Origin: Betaproteobacteria bacterium
GTDB lineage: Bacteria > Pseudomonadota > Gammaproteobacteria > Burkholderiales > Eutrophovitaceae
NCBI GenBank assembly: GCA_020354125.1
Contig: CP070643.1
Span: 1,927,292-1,991,291 of the forward strand
Length of the DNA: 64,000 bases
Direction: 5' to 3'
Below, piece after piece: positions 9,311 through 18,081 of this stretch. Each line of letters starts with the position of its first letter. Position 1 is the first letter of the stretch. The notes beneath the pieces were generated by a model. It worked only from the letters and a program-made list of their open reading frames with translations. It was not told where the DNA came from and did no database searches. The translations under genes and the position numbers were made by a program.

Positions 9311-11056
9311 TTATCTACCAATGTCCGGATCCAGATTCCGGTCAAACGGGAGTTGATCGAGATGCTCGACGTACTCCAGTGGGTCGAACGGCAGTTTCTT
9401 GATATCCATTTTCGGCTTGGAGAGTGCCTTGATCTCGGGTGTGGCGTTTTCGATTCCGGTCCAGGGAATGCCGTGCACCTCCTTGGCGTCCGGATACTTG
9501 CGTTTCCACAATTCGTGACGCAGGCGCATTCGGTTGAAAGGGCTCTTCAAGTGGATCAAGTTGGTCAGCATCGGCGTTTTCTCGCGTGGATCCGCAGGCA
9601 GAAAGTAGAAGGCGGCAGGGATGCCGCTTGCCTCGCCAACCGGGTCCGGCGATATCCAATGGCGTTTGTAGTTGCCTTTGACAGTAGCGCCAAGCCGCGG
9701 CCCGGCGTAGATGAAGACATGATCGCGGCGGCCGTTGGTGTCACCTTTCATCAGCAACGCAGTCTGATCAATACCGTCAATTACGCGATCGCCGGGGATA
9801 TGCTGCATGGCGCCGGCCAGGCGGGCAAATGTCGTAAATAAATCCGTTTCATGAATGATGTCACCGACCAGTTGGCCGGGTTCGATTACGCCCGGCCACC
9901 AGGCCGAAGCCGGCACGCGAACCCCACCTTCGAGGAAGTCGCCCTTGCCGCCGCGGAAAATCGTCTCGGCCATACCCACGCCCGGCGGCGGGTTGTGGCT
10001 CATCGGCCCGTTATCGGCCATGGCGATCACCAGTGTGTTCTCGGCAATACGGAGTTCCTTGAGTTTGGCCATCAGTTTTCCGACGAACGGGTCGATATTG
10101 CATTCCAGACCACCCTGCAAAAGACTGCGCGCAACGGAACACTTCTTGGGGTTCGGTAAAAAACTCTCCAGCATCGGCCAGTTGGCAACGTAGAACGGCT
10201 TGCCGGCCTTGGCATTACGCTCGATGAATTCCAGCGTACGCCGCTGTGCTTCAGGGTCGATCTTCAGATAGGTCTCGTGGGAGTTGTCGCCCCACTGTCG
10301 CGCTTTCTGACCTTTCTTGCCTTCGGCGATCTGCACCCATCCCTTGGTCACGAACGTGTCATCCAGCTTGTAGGGGTCGGGCGGCAGCAAGTCTTCATGC
10401 AGGCCGATCGACGCATTGGCTCGTTCGGCAATCTTGCTGTTTAGTGAAAGGATCTGGTTGTAGCCTGTAAAGAAGGCCTCGTCGAAGCCCTGGTTGTGGG
10501 GATAGCTCTCCTCGATATCACCGAGATGCCACTTGCCGTGGAACGCGGTGGCATACCCGGCCTTTGACAGCACTTCGGCTATCGTCACCTCCTCTTTGCG
10601 CATGCCGTGACTTTCGAGCAACATGCCGATGTTGTACATGCCGCTGCGTATTGCGAGGCGACCGGTCGCCGATGCCGCACGACTGGGCGTGCAACCGACT
10701 TCGGTGTACATGCGCGTGAACAGGATGCCCTGTGCGGCCATGGCATTCAGATTCGGTGTGTTGAGACCGCGCACCTTCTGAATAGCGGGAATCCCAACGT
10801 CGCCAAATGCAGTGTCATCCCACATGATATGGATCAGGTTGGGCGGCCGGCCGAACTTCTTTCTTAGTTCCGCCAGTTTTTTATTCAGCTGACGGTCTTC
10901 GGCCCGCCACTTGTCCCCATGCTGCGCCTCGAGGATGTAGTACTCGGCGTCGTGCACGATCTTGCTGGCTGCGTTGGCCACAGGTGTGCCGCCCGACAGG
11001 AGTACAACCAACGCGCAAACAGTGACAACCAAAAGGTGGCTAGCTGTGCCTTTCAT
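9311..11056 (-). CDS. Exported arylsulfatase-type sulfatase
   Basis: A 581-residue sulfatase with a signal peptide (cleavage near VANA-A) and a good ribosome site (GAGGGAAAC before ATG). The formylglycine site is C-T-P-S-R with Cys122, followed by AASATGR. Metal ligands include MWDD (79-81) and MADNG. It hydrolyses sulfate esters in the periplasm or outside the cell after Cys-to-formylglycine maturation. No maturase (FGE or anSME) is encoded in this window. It shares an unusual N-terminal block (HDAEYYIL, QHG-x2-W-x-AED) with the next sulfatase, which marks them as tandem duplicates. Substrate unknown; it could be an algal or host polysaccharide or an aryl sulfate. Confidence 0.92.
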   Translation of the reverse strand: MKGTASHLLVVTVCALVVLLSGGTPVANAASKIVHDAEYYILEAQHGDKWRAEDRQLNKKLAELRKKFGRPPNLIHIMWDDTAFGDVGIPAIQKVRGLNTPNLNAMAAQGILFTRMYTEVGCTPSRAASATGRLAIRSGMYNIGMLLESHGMRKEEVTIAEVLSKAGYATAFHGKWHLGDIEESYPHNQGFDEAFFTGYNQILSLNSKIAERANASIGLHEDLLPPDPYKLDDTFVTKGWVQIAEGKKGQKARQWGDNSHETYLKIDPEAQRRTLEFIERNAKAGKPFYVANWPMLESFLPNPKKCSVARSLLQGGLECNIDPFVGKLMAKLKELRIAENTLVIAMADNGPMSHNPPPGVGMAETIFRGGKGDFLEGGVRVPASAWWPGVIEPGQLVGDIIHETDLFTTFARLAGAMQHIPGDRVIDGIDQTALLMKGDTNGRRDHVFIYAGPRLGATVKGNYKRHWISPDPVGEASGIPAAFYFLPADPREKTPMLTNLIHLKSPFNRMRLRHELWKRKYPDAKEVHGIPWTGIENATPEIKALSKPKMDIKKLPFDPLEYVEHLDQLPFDRNLDPDIGR

Positions 11057-11124
11057 GTTTCCCTCTTCGTCTTGTTAAATGGACACTGATACAAGAAGCG
11101 GCTCGCGGCCTCTGACTAAGGTCA

Positions 11125-12807
11125 CTACATCTCAGGCGACTTCATCATGAACAGGAATTCCTGCACCGCAGCCTTCGATTCCGGACGCAGATTCTCAATC
11201 CCTTCGTAAGGCATTCCGGTTGCGGGGCCTTCGCTCGGGAATTTGGCTTTACGTTTCATGTGGCGCTGGATCATGCGAACGAACTTGGCACCACCCCAGG
11301 CGCCGATTTCTGTCGAGACCGGATATCTTTCCTGCGGATCCCGGTACAGGTCATAGAAGTCAGCCAGAATCGCGTTCTCGATATTTCCTCCGGGAATCGC
11401 CAGCTTGTATTGCTCCTTGACGACTGCTTCGAGCTTTTGAATGTTGTAGATGAACACGTGATCGCGGCGGCCATGGGAGTCACCCTTGAGCAATAAGGCG
11501 GTCTGGTCGATACCATCGATGATGCGGTCTCTCGGGATTCCATCCGTGGCACCGCCGAGGCGGGCAATGGTGGTGAACAGATCGGCCACATGAATGATAT
11601 CGCCAGCGACAGTATTGGACTCGATCATACCCGGCCATCGCACGAACGCGTCCACCCGCACACCGCCTTCAGTGGTTGACCCTTTACCGCCGCGGTAGAT
11701 CATGGGTGTGTAGCCGGACTGGGGCGAGTACTTGGTGAAGTGACCGTTGTCACCCATGACGATGACGAGGGTATTGTCAGCCACACCCAACTTCTCCATT
11801 TCCGCCAGCAAATCACCGATCCACTGATCCAGAAGCTTCATCTTTTCAACGTAGGTACCGCCATTCGGTGTGGTGTACTCGTCGTAAGCTGTGCGAGGTC
11901 CTGTCAGCGGATACAGTGGCCAGTACTGCAGGAAAAAAGGCTTATCCTGCTTGGCAAGTTTACGAAGCTGTTCCATGGCCTGTTTCTGGTAGCGCTGGTT
12001 CATCGCTTCGTACTTGGCCTCGGTCCAGCGCTCGCCGGGCTTCATGTGCACTTCGCGCACCGGTTTGTTGCGGTAGCCCTCCACACCCGTGACCATGCTC
12101 GACGCGTCGGTGCGCAGCCATCGATCCAGCGTGTAACGGTCGTCGTAGTTGTTGTCGCCAATGCCGATGCTCACTTCTTCATCGGCGGCATCGTCGTGGA
12201 AGATAGTCAACTGACCCTGCTGGTGAATCGGAAATGCCGCGTAGTCAAATCCCTGGAAGTTGGGCCAGGATTCCTTGATGTCGCCCATGTGCCACTTACC
12301 GATATGCACCGTGTTGTAGCCCACACCCGACAGCAGCTCGGCCAGAGTGACTTCCTTGCCGGCAAGACCAAAGCCGGAAATATCGACCGAGGTATTACCC
12401 ATGCCGTTGCGATGCGGCTGACGTCCAGTCATGAACGCCACGCGTGTCGGCGTGCAAGAAGGCTCCGTGTACATGCGACCCAGGCGCATGCCTTCGCGGG
12501 CGAACTGGTTGATCGATGGCGTTTTGTACCCGCGCACCATATTGAGCGTTTCGCTGCCAAGATCACCGAAGCCGATATCGTCGATCAGGATGTAAAAAAT
12601 ATTCGGCGGCTTGCCGCCGTTTCTCTTGCGAAACGCGGCCAGTTGCTGGTCGAGCGCTTTGTCTTCGGCTTCCCAGGCTTTACCGTGTTGTTGCTGAAGG
12701 ATGTAATACTCGGCATCGTGTGCAAGCTTGCTCTGTGCCGCTTCCGCGACGCTCGTAACACCAGCCGCCATGACAAAGACCAAAAGCGTGATAACCAGAT
12801 TGTTCAT
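11125..12807 (-). CDS. Exported arylsulfatase-type sulfatase (tandem paralogue)
   Basis: A 560-residue sulfatase with a signal peptide ending at AEAA and a strong ribosome site (GGGGGACAT before ATG). The active-site Cys118 lies in C-T-P-T-R, a permitted variant of C-X-P-X-R, followed by VAFMTGR. Metal ligands are seen in ILIDDIGFGD and MGDNGH. The N-terminal HDAEYYILQQQHG block is shared with the downstream sulfatase 68 bases away. The two genes probably form one transcript, followed by the PafA-like gene. Different residues around the active site suggest the copies have diverged in substrate. A maturase must be encoded elsewhere. Confidence 0.92.
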   Translation of the reverse strand: MNNLVITLLVFVMAAGVTSVAEAAQSKLAHDAEYYILQQQHGKAWEAEDKALDQQLAAFRKRNGGKPPNIFYILIDDIGFGDLGSETLNMVRGYKTPSINQFAREGMRLGRMYTEPSCTPTRVAFMTGRQPHRNGMGNTSVDISGFGLAGKEVTLAELLSGVGYNTVHIGKWHMGDIKESWPNFQGFDYAAFPIHQQGQLTIFHDDAADEEVSIGIGDNNYDDRYTLDRWLRTDASSMVTGVEGYRNKPVREVHMKPGERWTEAKYEAMNQRYQKQAMEQLRKLAKQDKPFFLQYWPLYPLTGPRTAYDEYTTPNGGTYVEKMKLLDQWIGDLLAEMEKLGVADNTLVIVMGDNGHFTKYSPQSGYTPMIYRGGKGSTTEGGVRVDAFVRWPGMIESNTVAGDIIHVADLFTTIARLGGATDGIPRDRIIDGIDQTALLLKGDSHGRRDHVFIYNIQKLEAVVKEQYKLAIPGGNIENAILADFYDLYRDPQERYPVSTEIGAWGGAKFVRMIQRHMKRKAKFPSEGPATGMPYEGIENLRPESKAAVQEFLFMMKSPEM

Positions 12808-12930
12808 ATGTCCCCCACTCGTTCTTGTTCTTGATTACACAAGAGTACTGACGCCCAACTCGGCGAAAATCCGGCCGGGAAACGCGAAACGCCCGCCCCC
12901 CAGAACGGTATCGCCAACCTTGCGTAACTG

Positions 12931-14388
12931 CTAAAGCAACGGGCTCATCAGCTGCGCCGCGTTTTCCAGAAGGCGCGTGTAGCCTCGGCGTTGCCGCCAG
13001 CGCTCCAGATCGATCGCCTCGGACTGTGCCGCGTAACGCAATTGCAGATCACGAACCGCCCCGCCAAAGTGCGCATCATAAGCGATTACCGTTACCTCGA
13101 AGTTAAGTCGCAAACTGCGGATGTCGAGGTTGACGGTTCCGAACAGTGTGGTTTCGCCATCGATCACGACGCTCTTCGTGTGTAGCAATCCGCCGCGAAA
13201 GCGCAGAATTTGCACCCCTGCGCTCAACAGATCGTCCGTGTAAGCGCGGCTGGCGTAGCGCACCAACACCGAGTCGACTCGTTCCGGAACAATCAAAGTG
13301 ACCTCTACGCCTCGACGCGCCGCCGCCTGCAGTGCATCAATCATCGGCTCGTCGGGAACAAAATACGGCGTAGTCATGATCAGTTCGCGACGCGATGCAT
13401 AGATCGCCGTCAGTAGCAACTGGTAAATGCCGTCTCCTTCGTAACCTGGTCCCGACGGCAGCACCTGGGCGACCGCCTCTCCGGTAGCAGCAGGCAGGTC
13501 TGATTCGGTGTGGGGAATGAGCGTTTCCAGGGTCTCACCGGTCTCGATCAGCCAGTCCCAGACAAATACGAGCTCGAGCAATTTCACCGCCGGGCCGGTG
13601 ACACGCACCATCGCATCGATCCATTTACCGACGCCGGCGCCCTGCTTGAAGAAATGTGGGTCCACCATGTTCAGGCTGCCGGTGAACGCGACCTCGCCAT
13701 CAATGACGACAATTTTCCTGTGCAGTCGCAGATCAGCGCGAACGAACAAACCGCGCAACAAACTCACGCGAAGCGCTTCAACGACCTCTACGCCGCCTTT
13801 TCGCATTTCTTTGACGAGGTCACTTCGCAGAAACCAGGCGCTGCCGACCGAGTCGACCAGCACACGGCAACGCACCCCACGCGCTTCGGCGCGAATCAGG
13901 GCTCGCGCCACCTCGTCGGCCAACCCACCCAGGTGCCAGATATAGAACTCCAGATCGCAGGTCTCTCGGGCGCGTTCAACCTCTTCGATGATTGCCTCCA
14001 GTGTGGCGTCAGCACCTTCAATCAATTCCAGTTGATTGCCGCCCAGCGCGGGAACGCCGACACTACCTTCGACGAAGCGTCGCAGCTTTTCCCAGCCAAC
14101 TGGTTCGCCTTCCAGTTCTGGTGGCGTCGCCGAAGCGATGTCGCTCAACCACTTTTGAAGCGGTGGCAATAAAGCCTCAGCGCGCCTGGCGCGCCTGCGG
14201 CCAAGCGTGCGCTCGCCCATCAGCAGATACAGAACGGCGCCGACGTAAGGCAAGACAATGACCAGAATCAACCATGCCAGCGACACGCCCGGCGGGCGTC
14301 GCTTGACGATGACACGTAGTGAAACTGCTATGACAACAACGATGTAGAAATAGCCGAGGCCGTAGGCAGCAATTTCGGCGACGGACAT
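12931..14388 (-). CDS. cls: Cardiolipin synthase (phospholipase D superfamily)
   Basis: A 485-residue inner-membrane enzyme that condenses two phosphatidylglycerol molecules to cardiolipin and glycerol. Two N-terminal transmembrane helices (about residues 9-27 and 36-56) are followed by two PLD domains. Each carries an HKD motif: H223-x-K225-x4-D230 (HRKIVVID) and H403-x-K405-x4-D410 (HTKSVVID), both followed by the G-S/T-x-N block. Length and order match bacterial Cls. The ribosome site is weak. It stands alone, with gaps of over 100 bases on both sides. Assignment to the Cls group rather than another PLD enzyme rests on the twin anchors and full domain pair. Confidence 0.93.
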   Translation of the reverse strand: MSVAEIAAYGLGYFYIVVVIAVSLRVIVKRRPPGVSLAWLILVIVLPYVGAVLYLLMGERTLGRRRARRAEALLPPLQKWLSDIASATPPELEGEPVGWEKLRRFVEGSVGVPALGGNQLELIEGADATLEAIIEEVERARETCDLEFYIWHLGGLADEVARALIRAEARGVRCRVLVDSVGSAWFLRSDLVKEMRKGGVEVVEALRVSLLRGLFVRADLRLHRKIVVIDGEVAFTGSLNMVDPHFFKQGAGVGKWIDAMVRVTGPAVKLLELVFVWDWLIETGETLETLIPHTESDLPAATGEAVAQVLPSGPGYEGDGIYQLLLTAIYASRRELIMTTPYFVPDEPMIDALQAAARRGVEVTLIVPERVDSVLVRYASRAYTDDLLSAGVQILRFRGGLLHTKSVVIDGETTLFGTVNLDIRSLRLNFEVTVIAYDAHFGGAVRDLQLRYAAQSEAIDLERWRQRRGYTRLLENAAQLMSPLL

Positions 14389-14539
14389 GTTGCTGACGCT
14401 TTAAAGTATCGCGACAGGGACACAGCGCTTCCCGCCGCTTCGAGACCGGCACCGGCGCAAGGCAGAAAGAAGAAAAGCTGTCATCGACCCGAGCAATTTC
14501 GCAAGCTTGCTCGAACCCGCCACATTGATTGATGCATAC

Positions 14540-15361
14540 CTACGCCGCCGTGACAATGTAGCCACCCGATTTATCGTCGCGTTCGAGACTGATCAATCCA
14601 CGCGTTTCGGCATCCTCCAGCAAGCTGCTGAAGCTCTTGTAACCATGGTACGACTCGTTAAAGCCAGGGTTGCGCCGCTTTAATGCCTGCTTGATCATCG
14701 AGCCCCAGATTTTCTCTTCTTCGCCGCGCTCCTCGAGGAGAGCTTCGAAGGTGTTGACCACGAGGTCTATACCCTTCTGGGCTGCGTTTTCTGCGGCGTC
14801 GGTTTCTTTTGCAGCTTTACCAGCCTTCTTGCCACGCGCAGTCTTTGACGGGGTCTTGCGGCGCGCCGCGCGTTTCGCTGGTTTCTCGCGGACCAGATCA
14901 TCGTAGTAGATGAATTCGTCGCAATTAGCAATCAAAAGATCCGACGACGAGTGTTTGACGCCGACACCAATGACTTCCTTGTTGTTCTCGCGCAGCTTGG
15001 AAACGAGTGATGAAAAGTCTGAGTCGCCGCTGACAATCACAAACGTGTCGACGTGTTCCTTGGTGTAGCAGAGGTCCAGGGCGTCAACCACCATGCGAAT
15101 GTCGGCCGAGTTCTTGCCGGATTGGCGCACATGGGGGATCTCGATCAGTTCGAACGCCGCTTCATGCATTTGCGGCTTGAATTCCTTGTAGCGATCCCAA
15201 TCGCAATAGGCTTTCTTGACGACGATGCTGCCTTTGACAAGCAGTCTTTCAAGCACTTTCTTGATATCGAACTTGCTGTATTTGGCTTCACGCACGCCGA
15301 TAGCGATATTCTCGAAATCACAGAACACCGCCATGTTGCGTTCCTGCTCATCAGCAGCCAT
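14540..15361 (-). CDS. NYN-domain putative RNase with C-terminal OST-HTH/LOTUS domain
   Basis: A 273-residue cytoplasmic protein. Residues about 10-155 form a PIN-like NYN domain of the LabA/DUF88 type, with acidic residues in VFCDFEN, SADIRMVVDALD and IVSGDSDFSSL likely to bind catalytic metal. A basic Lys/Ala-rich linker (about 160-195) leads to an OST-HTH/LOTUS-like domain (about 200-270; KRRNPGFNESYHGYKSFSSLLE). The architecture suggests RNA binding and cleavage, but the target is unknown. The start has a strong purine-rich ribosome site (AGGGGGGATGC). It lies 18-21 bases downstream of the threonine aldolase gene and may share its transcript. Confidence 0.85.
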   Translation of the reverse strand: MAADEQERNMAVFCDFENIAIGVREAKYSKFDIKKVLERLLVKGSIVVKKAYCDWDRYKEFKPQMHEAAFELIEIPHVRQSGKNSADIRMVVDALDLCYTKEHVDTFVIVSGDSDFSSLVSKLRENNKEVIGVGVKHSSSDLLIANCDEFIYYDDLVREKPAKRAARRKTPSKTARGKKAGKAAKETDAAENAAQKGIDLVVNTFEALLEERGEEEKIWGSMIKQALKRRNPGFNESYHGYKSFSSLLEDAETRGLISLERDDKSGGYIVTAA

Positions 15362-15381
15362 GCATCCCCCCTGTCAGCAAA

Positions 15382-16407
15382 CTACGCCGCGCGTTCGAAA
15401 AACTCGTTCACCTCGCCGACAAACCGCTCGATGTCTTCCGGATCGACGTCAAGGTGCGTCACCAGCCGCATCGTCGCCGCGTTCCCTACGAGCATATCGC
15501 GCTTAGCCAGATAGGCTTTCATTTGCGCAGACCGATCCGGGTCGACCTCGACAAACACCATATTGGTGCACGCGGCGGCGCCGACAACATTGAGTTGCGG
15601 AACCTCCGTCAGTCCTTCGGCGAGCAGCCTTGCTTTTTCGTGATCTTCTTTCAGCCGCGCGACGTGATTCTGCAAAGCGTAGATGCCGGCCGCCGCCAGC
15701 ACCCCGGCCTGACGCATGCCACCGCCGAGTACCTTGCGCCAGCGACGCGCCTTGTCAATGAGTTCCTGAGGCCCGCATAGCACTGAACCGACCGGTGCGC
15801 CGAGCCCTTTCGAAAGGCAAACGGATACGGTGTCGAACTGATCACTGATGTCGCTAACCGGCACTTCGAGAGCGACGGCGGCGTTGAACAGACGAGCGCC
15901 ATCGAGATGCAAGGCCAATCCAGTCCGGTCGCAAAAAGCGCGGGCCTGCTTCAGGTAGTCAAGCGGCAAGACCTTGCCGGCCTGGGTGTTTTCCAGACAG
16001 AGCAATCGCGTGCGTGCGAAATGCGGATCATTGGGCTTGATTGCCGCCTCGACCCGCGCCAGATCGAGTGTGCCATCGGCCTCATAATCGAGCGGCTGCG
16101 GCTGAATACTGCCAAGAACCGCCGCGCCCCCACCTTCATATTTGTAAGTGTGGCCCTGCTGGCCAACGATATACTCGTCGCCGCGCTCGCAGTGGGAAAG
16201 CAAAGCAAGCAGGTTACTCTGCGTACCCGTTGGCACGAAGATCGAGGCCTCCTTTCCGAGCATTTCTGCGGCCAAAGCTTCTAGCCGATTGACACTCGGA
16301 TCCTCGCCGTAAACGTCGTCGCCCACCTCGGCGGCGGCCATCACCTGGCGCATCTGCTGCGTCGGTTTGGTCACCGTGTCACTGCGTAAATCGATCACTT
16401 TGCTCAT
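15382..16407 (-). CDS. ltaE: Low-specificity L-threonine aldolase
   Basis: A 341-residue PLP enzyme of fold type I that splits L-threonine or L-allo-threonine to glycine and acetaldehyde. The N-terminal IDLRSDTVTKPT signature, the HLDGARLFNA segment holding the PLP-binding Asp, and the Schiff-base lysine in SVCLSKGLGAPVGS are all present. Length fits the family. An ATG at 16407 sits eight bases after GGGG; an in-frame GTG at 16410 is equally possible. The NYN gene follows closely. Confidence 0.93.
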   Translation of the reverse strand: MSKVIDLRSDTVTKPTQQMRQVMAAAEVGDDVYGEDPSVNRLEALAAEMLGKEASIFVPTGTQSNLLALLSHCERGDEYIVGQQGHTYKYEGGGAAVLGSIQPQPLDYEADGTLDLARVEAAIKPNDPHFARTRLLCLENTQAGKVLPLDYLKQARAFCDRTGLALHLDGARLFNAAVALEVPVSDISDQFDTVSVCLSKGLGAPVGSVLCGPQELIDKARRWRKVLGGGMRQAGVLAAAGIYALQNHVARLKEDHEKARLLAEGLTEVPQLNVVGAAACTNMVFVEVDPDRSAQMKAYLAKRDMLVGNAATMRLVTHLDVDPEDIERFVGEVNEFFERAA

Positions 16408-16710
16408 CACTACTGCCCCTGACCTGGTTCGCGCCAGGCATTGCGTTTATCCCCGGAATGGTACCGTAGGGTGAGGAGTGAAGCGAGAGGAACGCGTCTA
16501 GTGACAGGTGACGAGTGACCAGTGACAAGTGGAATTTGGGTGAGAGGTGAGGGGGCAGGACGGAAGGGAGGAGCAGGGGCCCCGCTTGCGGGGATGCGAC
16601 CCCTGTAGGCGTGCAGGGCCTTCGCGAAGAAGATGTAGCAGAGCTTACGAGGTGCGTGTTTATTCGCGGAAAGGTCGCGAGACTGCTTGCGGAGGCCGGC
16701 GAGTGACGGC
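16408..16710. repeat. Noncoding repeat-rich interval
   Basis: About 300 bases with no convincing gene. Positions 16490-16535 carry several near-direct copies of AGTGAC/AGGTGAC, and the surrounding strand is very purine-rich. A perfect hairpin CCCCGC-TT-GCGGGG lies near 16580-16593, with a flanking GGGG...CCCC. The interval looks like a decayed or intergenic repetitive element between ltaE and the exported-protein pair. No transposase remnant is visible. The open frame across it reads antisense into the neighbouring gene and is not credible. Confidence 0.4.
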
Positions 16711-17427
16711 TCAGTTGAGGTCGTAGAGAGCGGCGCGGACAACCGGCATGGCGGCGCTACGCAGGCTGTCAGGATAGTCACCGATAAAGGCATCGACATA
16801 AGCCAGCGCCTTGCCACGATATTCGGCACGTGCTGCAGCGTCTGTTGCCGCCTGTGCCGCACGCGCATACACGATTGCTGCAATGAATCGTACTTCCTCG
16901 AGATCGGGTTCACTGGAAACGGTTGCAAGCAGCTGTTCGACCAATGCCACGCTTTGCGCAAGTTGCTCCGGGCTCTGGCTGGTTTCGAGTGGGTCAACAT
17001 CGAAACTGTCATAGAACTCACCGCGCAGCAGCCGCAGTCGCGCTTCTCTTGCGAGGATACTGTTCAGCCCTAGCTCGAGTGCCATGCGATAGTAATCCGA
17101 ATTGGCGGTGAAATAATTGCGTGACGCCGAATACGCCAGGGGGGTGCCGACGCGTTTGAGCTCGGCGACGAGATAAGTCGAAGCCAGCCCCTGCACCTCC
17201 CCGTGTACCGCCAGATCGCGATTCAGATAACCGCGGATCTCATCGAGCATCACACCAATTCGCAAGTAGGCTTTGGCGCGCTCTGCGGTGTCTGTGTCCG
17301 TTTCGCTTTGTTCATGCCATTTCACGGCCTTGTTCAGGTACCCTTCGGCCAGCTCAGCTGTAATCAGGTCGTGTGCAGGAGCGTTGGCCGTTATCAGCAG
17401 TGCCACGATCGCAACAAACCGCCTCAT
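16711..17427 (-). CDS. Exported helical-repeat protein of unknown function
   Basis: A 238-residue protein with a signal peptide (MRRFVAIVALLITANAPAHD, cleavage after APA or AHA). The mature part is almost entirely alpha-helical and alanine/leucine-rich, with TPR-like periodicity (for example AYLRIGVMLDEIRGYL, and the Ala-rich helices around residues 165-190). No catalytic motif is visible. Its start overlaps the stop of the upstream exported protein by four bases, so the two are translationally coupled and likely act together in the periplasm. I do not recognise a named family. Confidence 0.65.
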   Translation of the reverse strand: MRRFVAIVALLITANAPAHDLITAELAEGYLNKAVKWHEQSETDTDTAERAKAYLRIGVMLDEIRGYLNRDLAVHGEVQGLASTYLVAELKRVGTPLAYSASRNYFTANSDYYRMALELGLNSILAREARLRLLRGEFYDSFDVDPLETSQSPEQLAQSVALVEQLLATVSSEPDLEEVRFIAAIVYARAAQAATDAAARAEYRGKALAYVDAFIGDYPDSLRSAAMPVVRAALYDLN

Positions 17428-17990
17428 TGCTGTGACTCCAGGGACTCACCGTTGGCAAAGGCGATGGCACCAGCATGCGCCGGCAGCGCTCCGCCACCGC
17501 TGCTAGCCGGCGGGCGTATCCCCAGATCTGCGCCATTCTCGGTGAGTGCCGCTGTCACCAACCAGGCATGATGACGCGGAAACGAAGTCACCGTAACCAG
17601 CCGGTAGTCACCAATCGCCACAAGCCAGCGCAGTTGTTGGCCCTCGTAATTGCGAAATTCGCCGCGGCGTTGATAGAGGTCTTCGGCCTGGTCGGCACGC
17701 ATTACCGAGAGCACCGCCTGCCCGGTCGTCATCAGGCTGGCGATCCGTTGTTGATCCGGCGCCCGCGCCACCATGGCGTTCGCTTGCGGCAATACCTGGT
17801 CGAGGATTGCGACCAGTTCTTCGGCAATGGAATCACTGACCGGATCGGTCCGGCTCGAATGCACCAGCAAGAAACGCTGACGCAGCACTTTCCACTGGCG
17901 GTAAGGCGTGTGGGCAAATGCTGTGACGGCGAGCGGTTGGGTCAGGATAACCGCCAGCAGCGACCGCAGAAACAGACGTCGCGTCATCAT
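17424..17990 (-). CDS. Exported TAXI-like ligand-binding protein, short, twin-arginine signal
   Basis: A 188-residue exported protein. The N-terminus (MMTRRLFLRSLLAVIL) has a twin arginine followed by a hydrophobic core, compatible with Tat or Sec export. The mature region has a TAXI/TRAP-receptor flavour: a segment like a ligand-sensing helix (RIASLMTTGQAVLSVMRADQ) and a C-terminal LPAHAGAIAF that recalls the LPxHPGAxxY end of TAXI receptors. True TAXI receptors are near 320 residues, so this would be a reduced relative, and similarity needs profile confirmation. It is coupled to the following helical exported protein by a four-base overlap. No TRAP permease is adjacent. Confidence 0.55.
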   Translation of the reverse strand: MMTRRLFLRSLLAVILTQPLAVTAFAHTPYRQWKVLRQRFLLVHSSRTDPVSDSIAEELVAILDQVLPQANAMVARAPDQQRIASLMTTGQAVLSVMRADQAEDLYQRRGEFRNYEGQQLRWLVAIGDYRLVTVTSFPRHHAWLVTAALTENGADLGIRPPASSGGGALPAHAGAIAFANGESLESQQ

Positions 17991-18032
17991 CGATTCAATT
18001 CAAAATCGGAATCAACTCACACCAGAAACGAA

Positions 18033-18055
18033 CGGGGCGGGATTTACCCGCCCCG
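18033..18055 (-). terminator. Intrinsic-terminator-like hairpin after the formamidase-like gene
   Basis: A perfect nine-base stem (CGGGGCGGG paired with CCCGCCCCG) with a five-base ATTTA loop lies 27 bases beyond the stop of the exported formamidase-like gene. On the minus strand it is followed by the T-rich stretch TTCGTTTC. It sits upstream of the start of the next gene pair, so it would separate the two transcripts. Confidence 0.6.
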
Positions 18056-18081
18056 AATCAGGCCTGCGTGTGATCAGTCCC

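Noticed and set aside
11740..12834. Plus-strand open frame of 364 codons
   Set aside because: Antisense to the sulfatase gene, whose signal peptide and active-site motif are unmistakable.
16410..17021. Minus-strand open frame of 203 codons
   Set aside because: Overlaps the better-supported exported protein in another frame, and its remainder crosses noncoding repeats.
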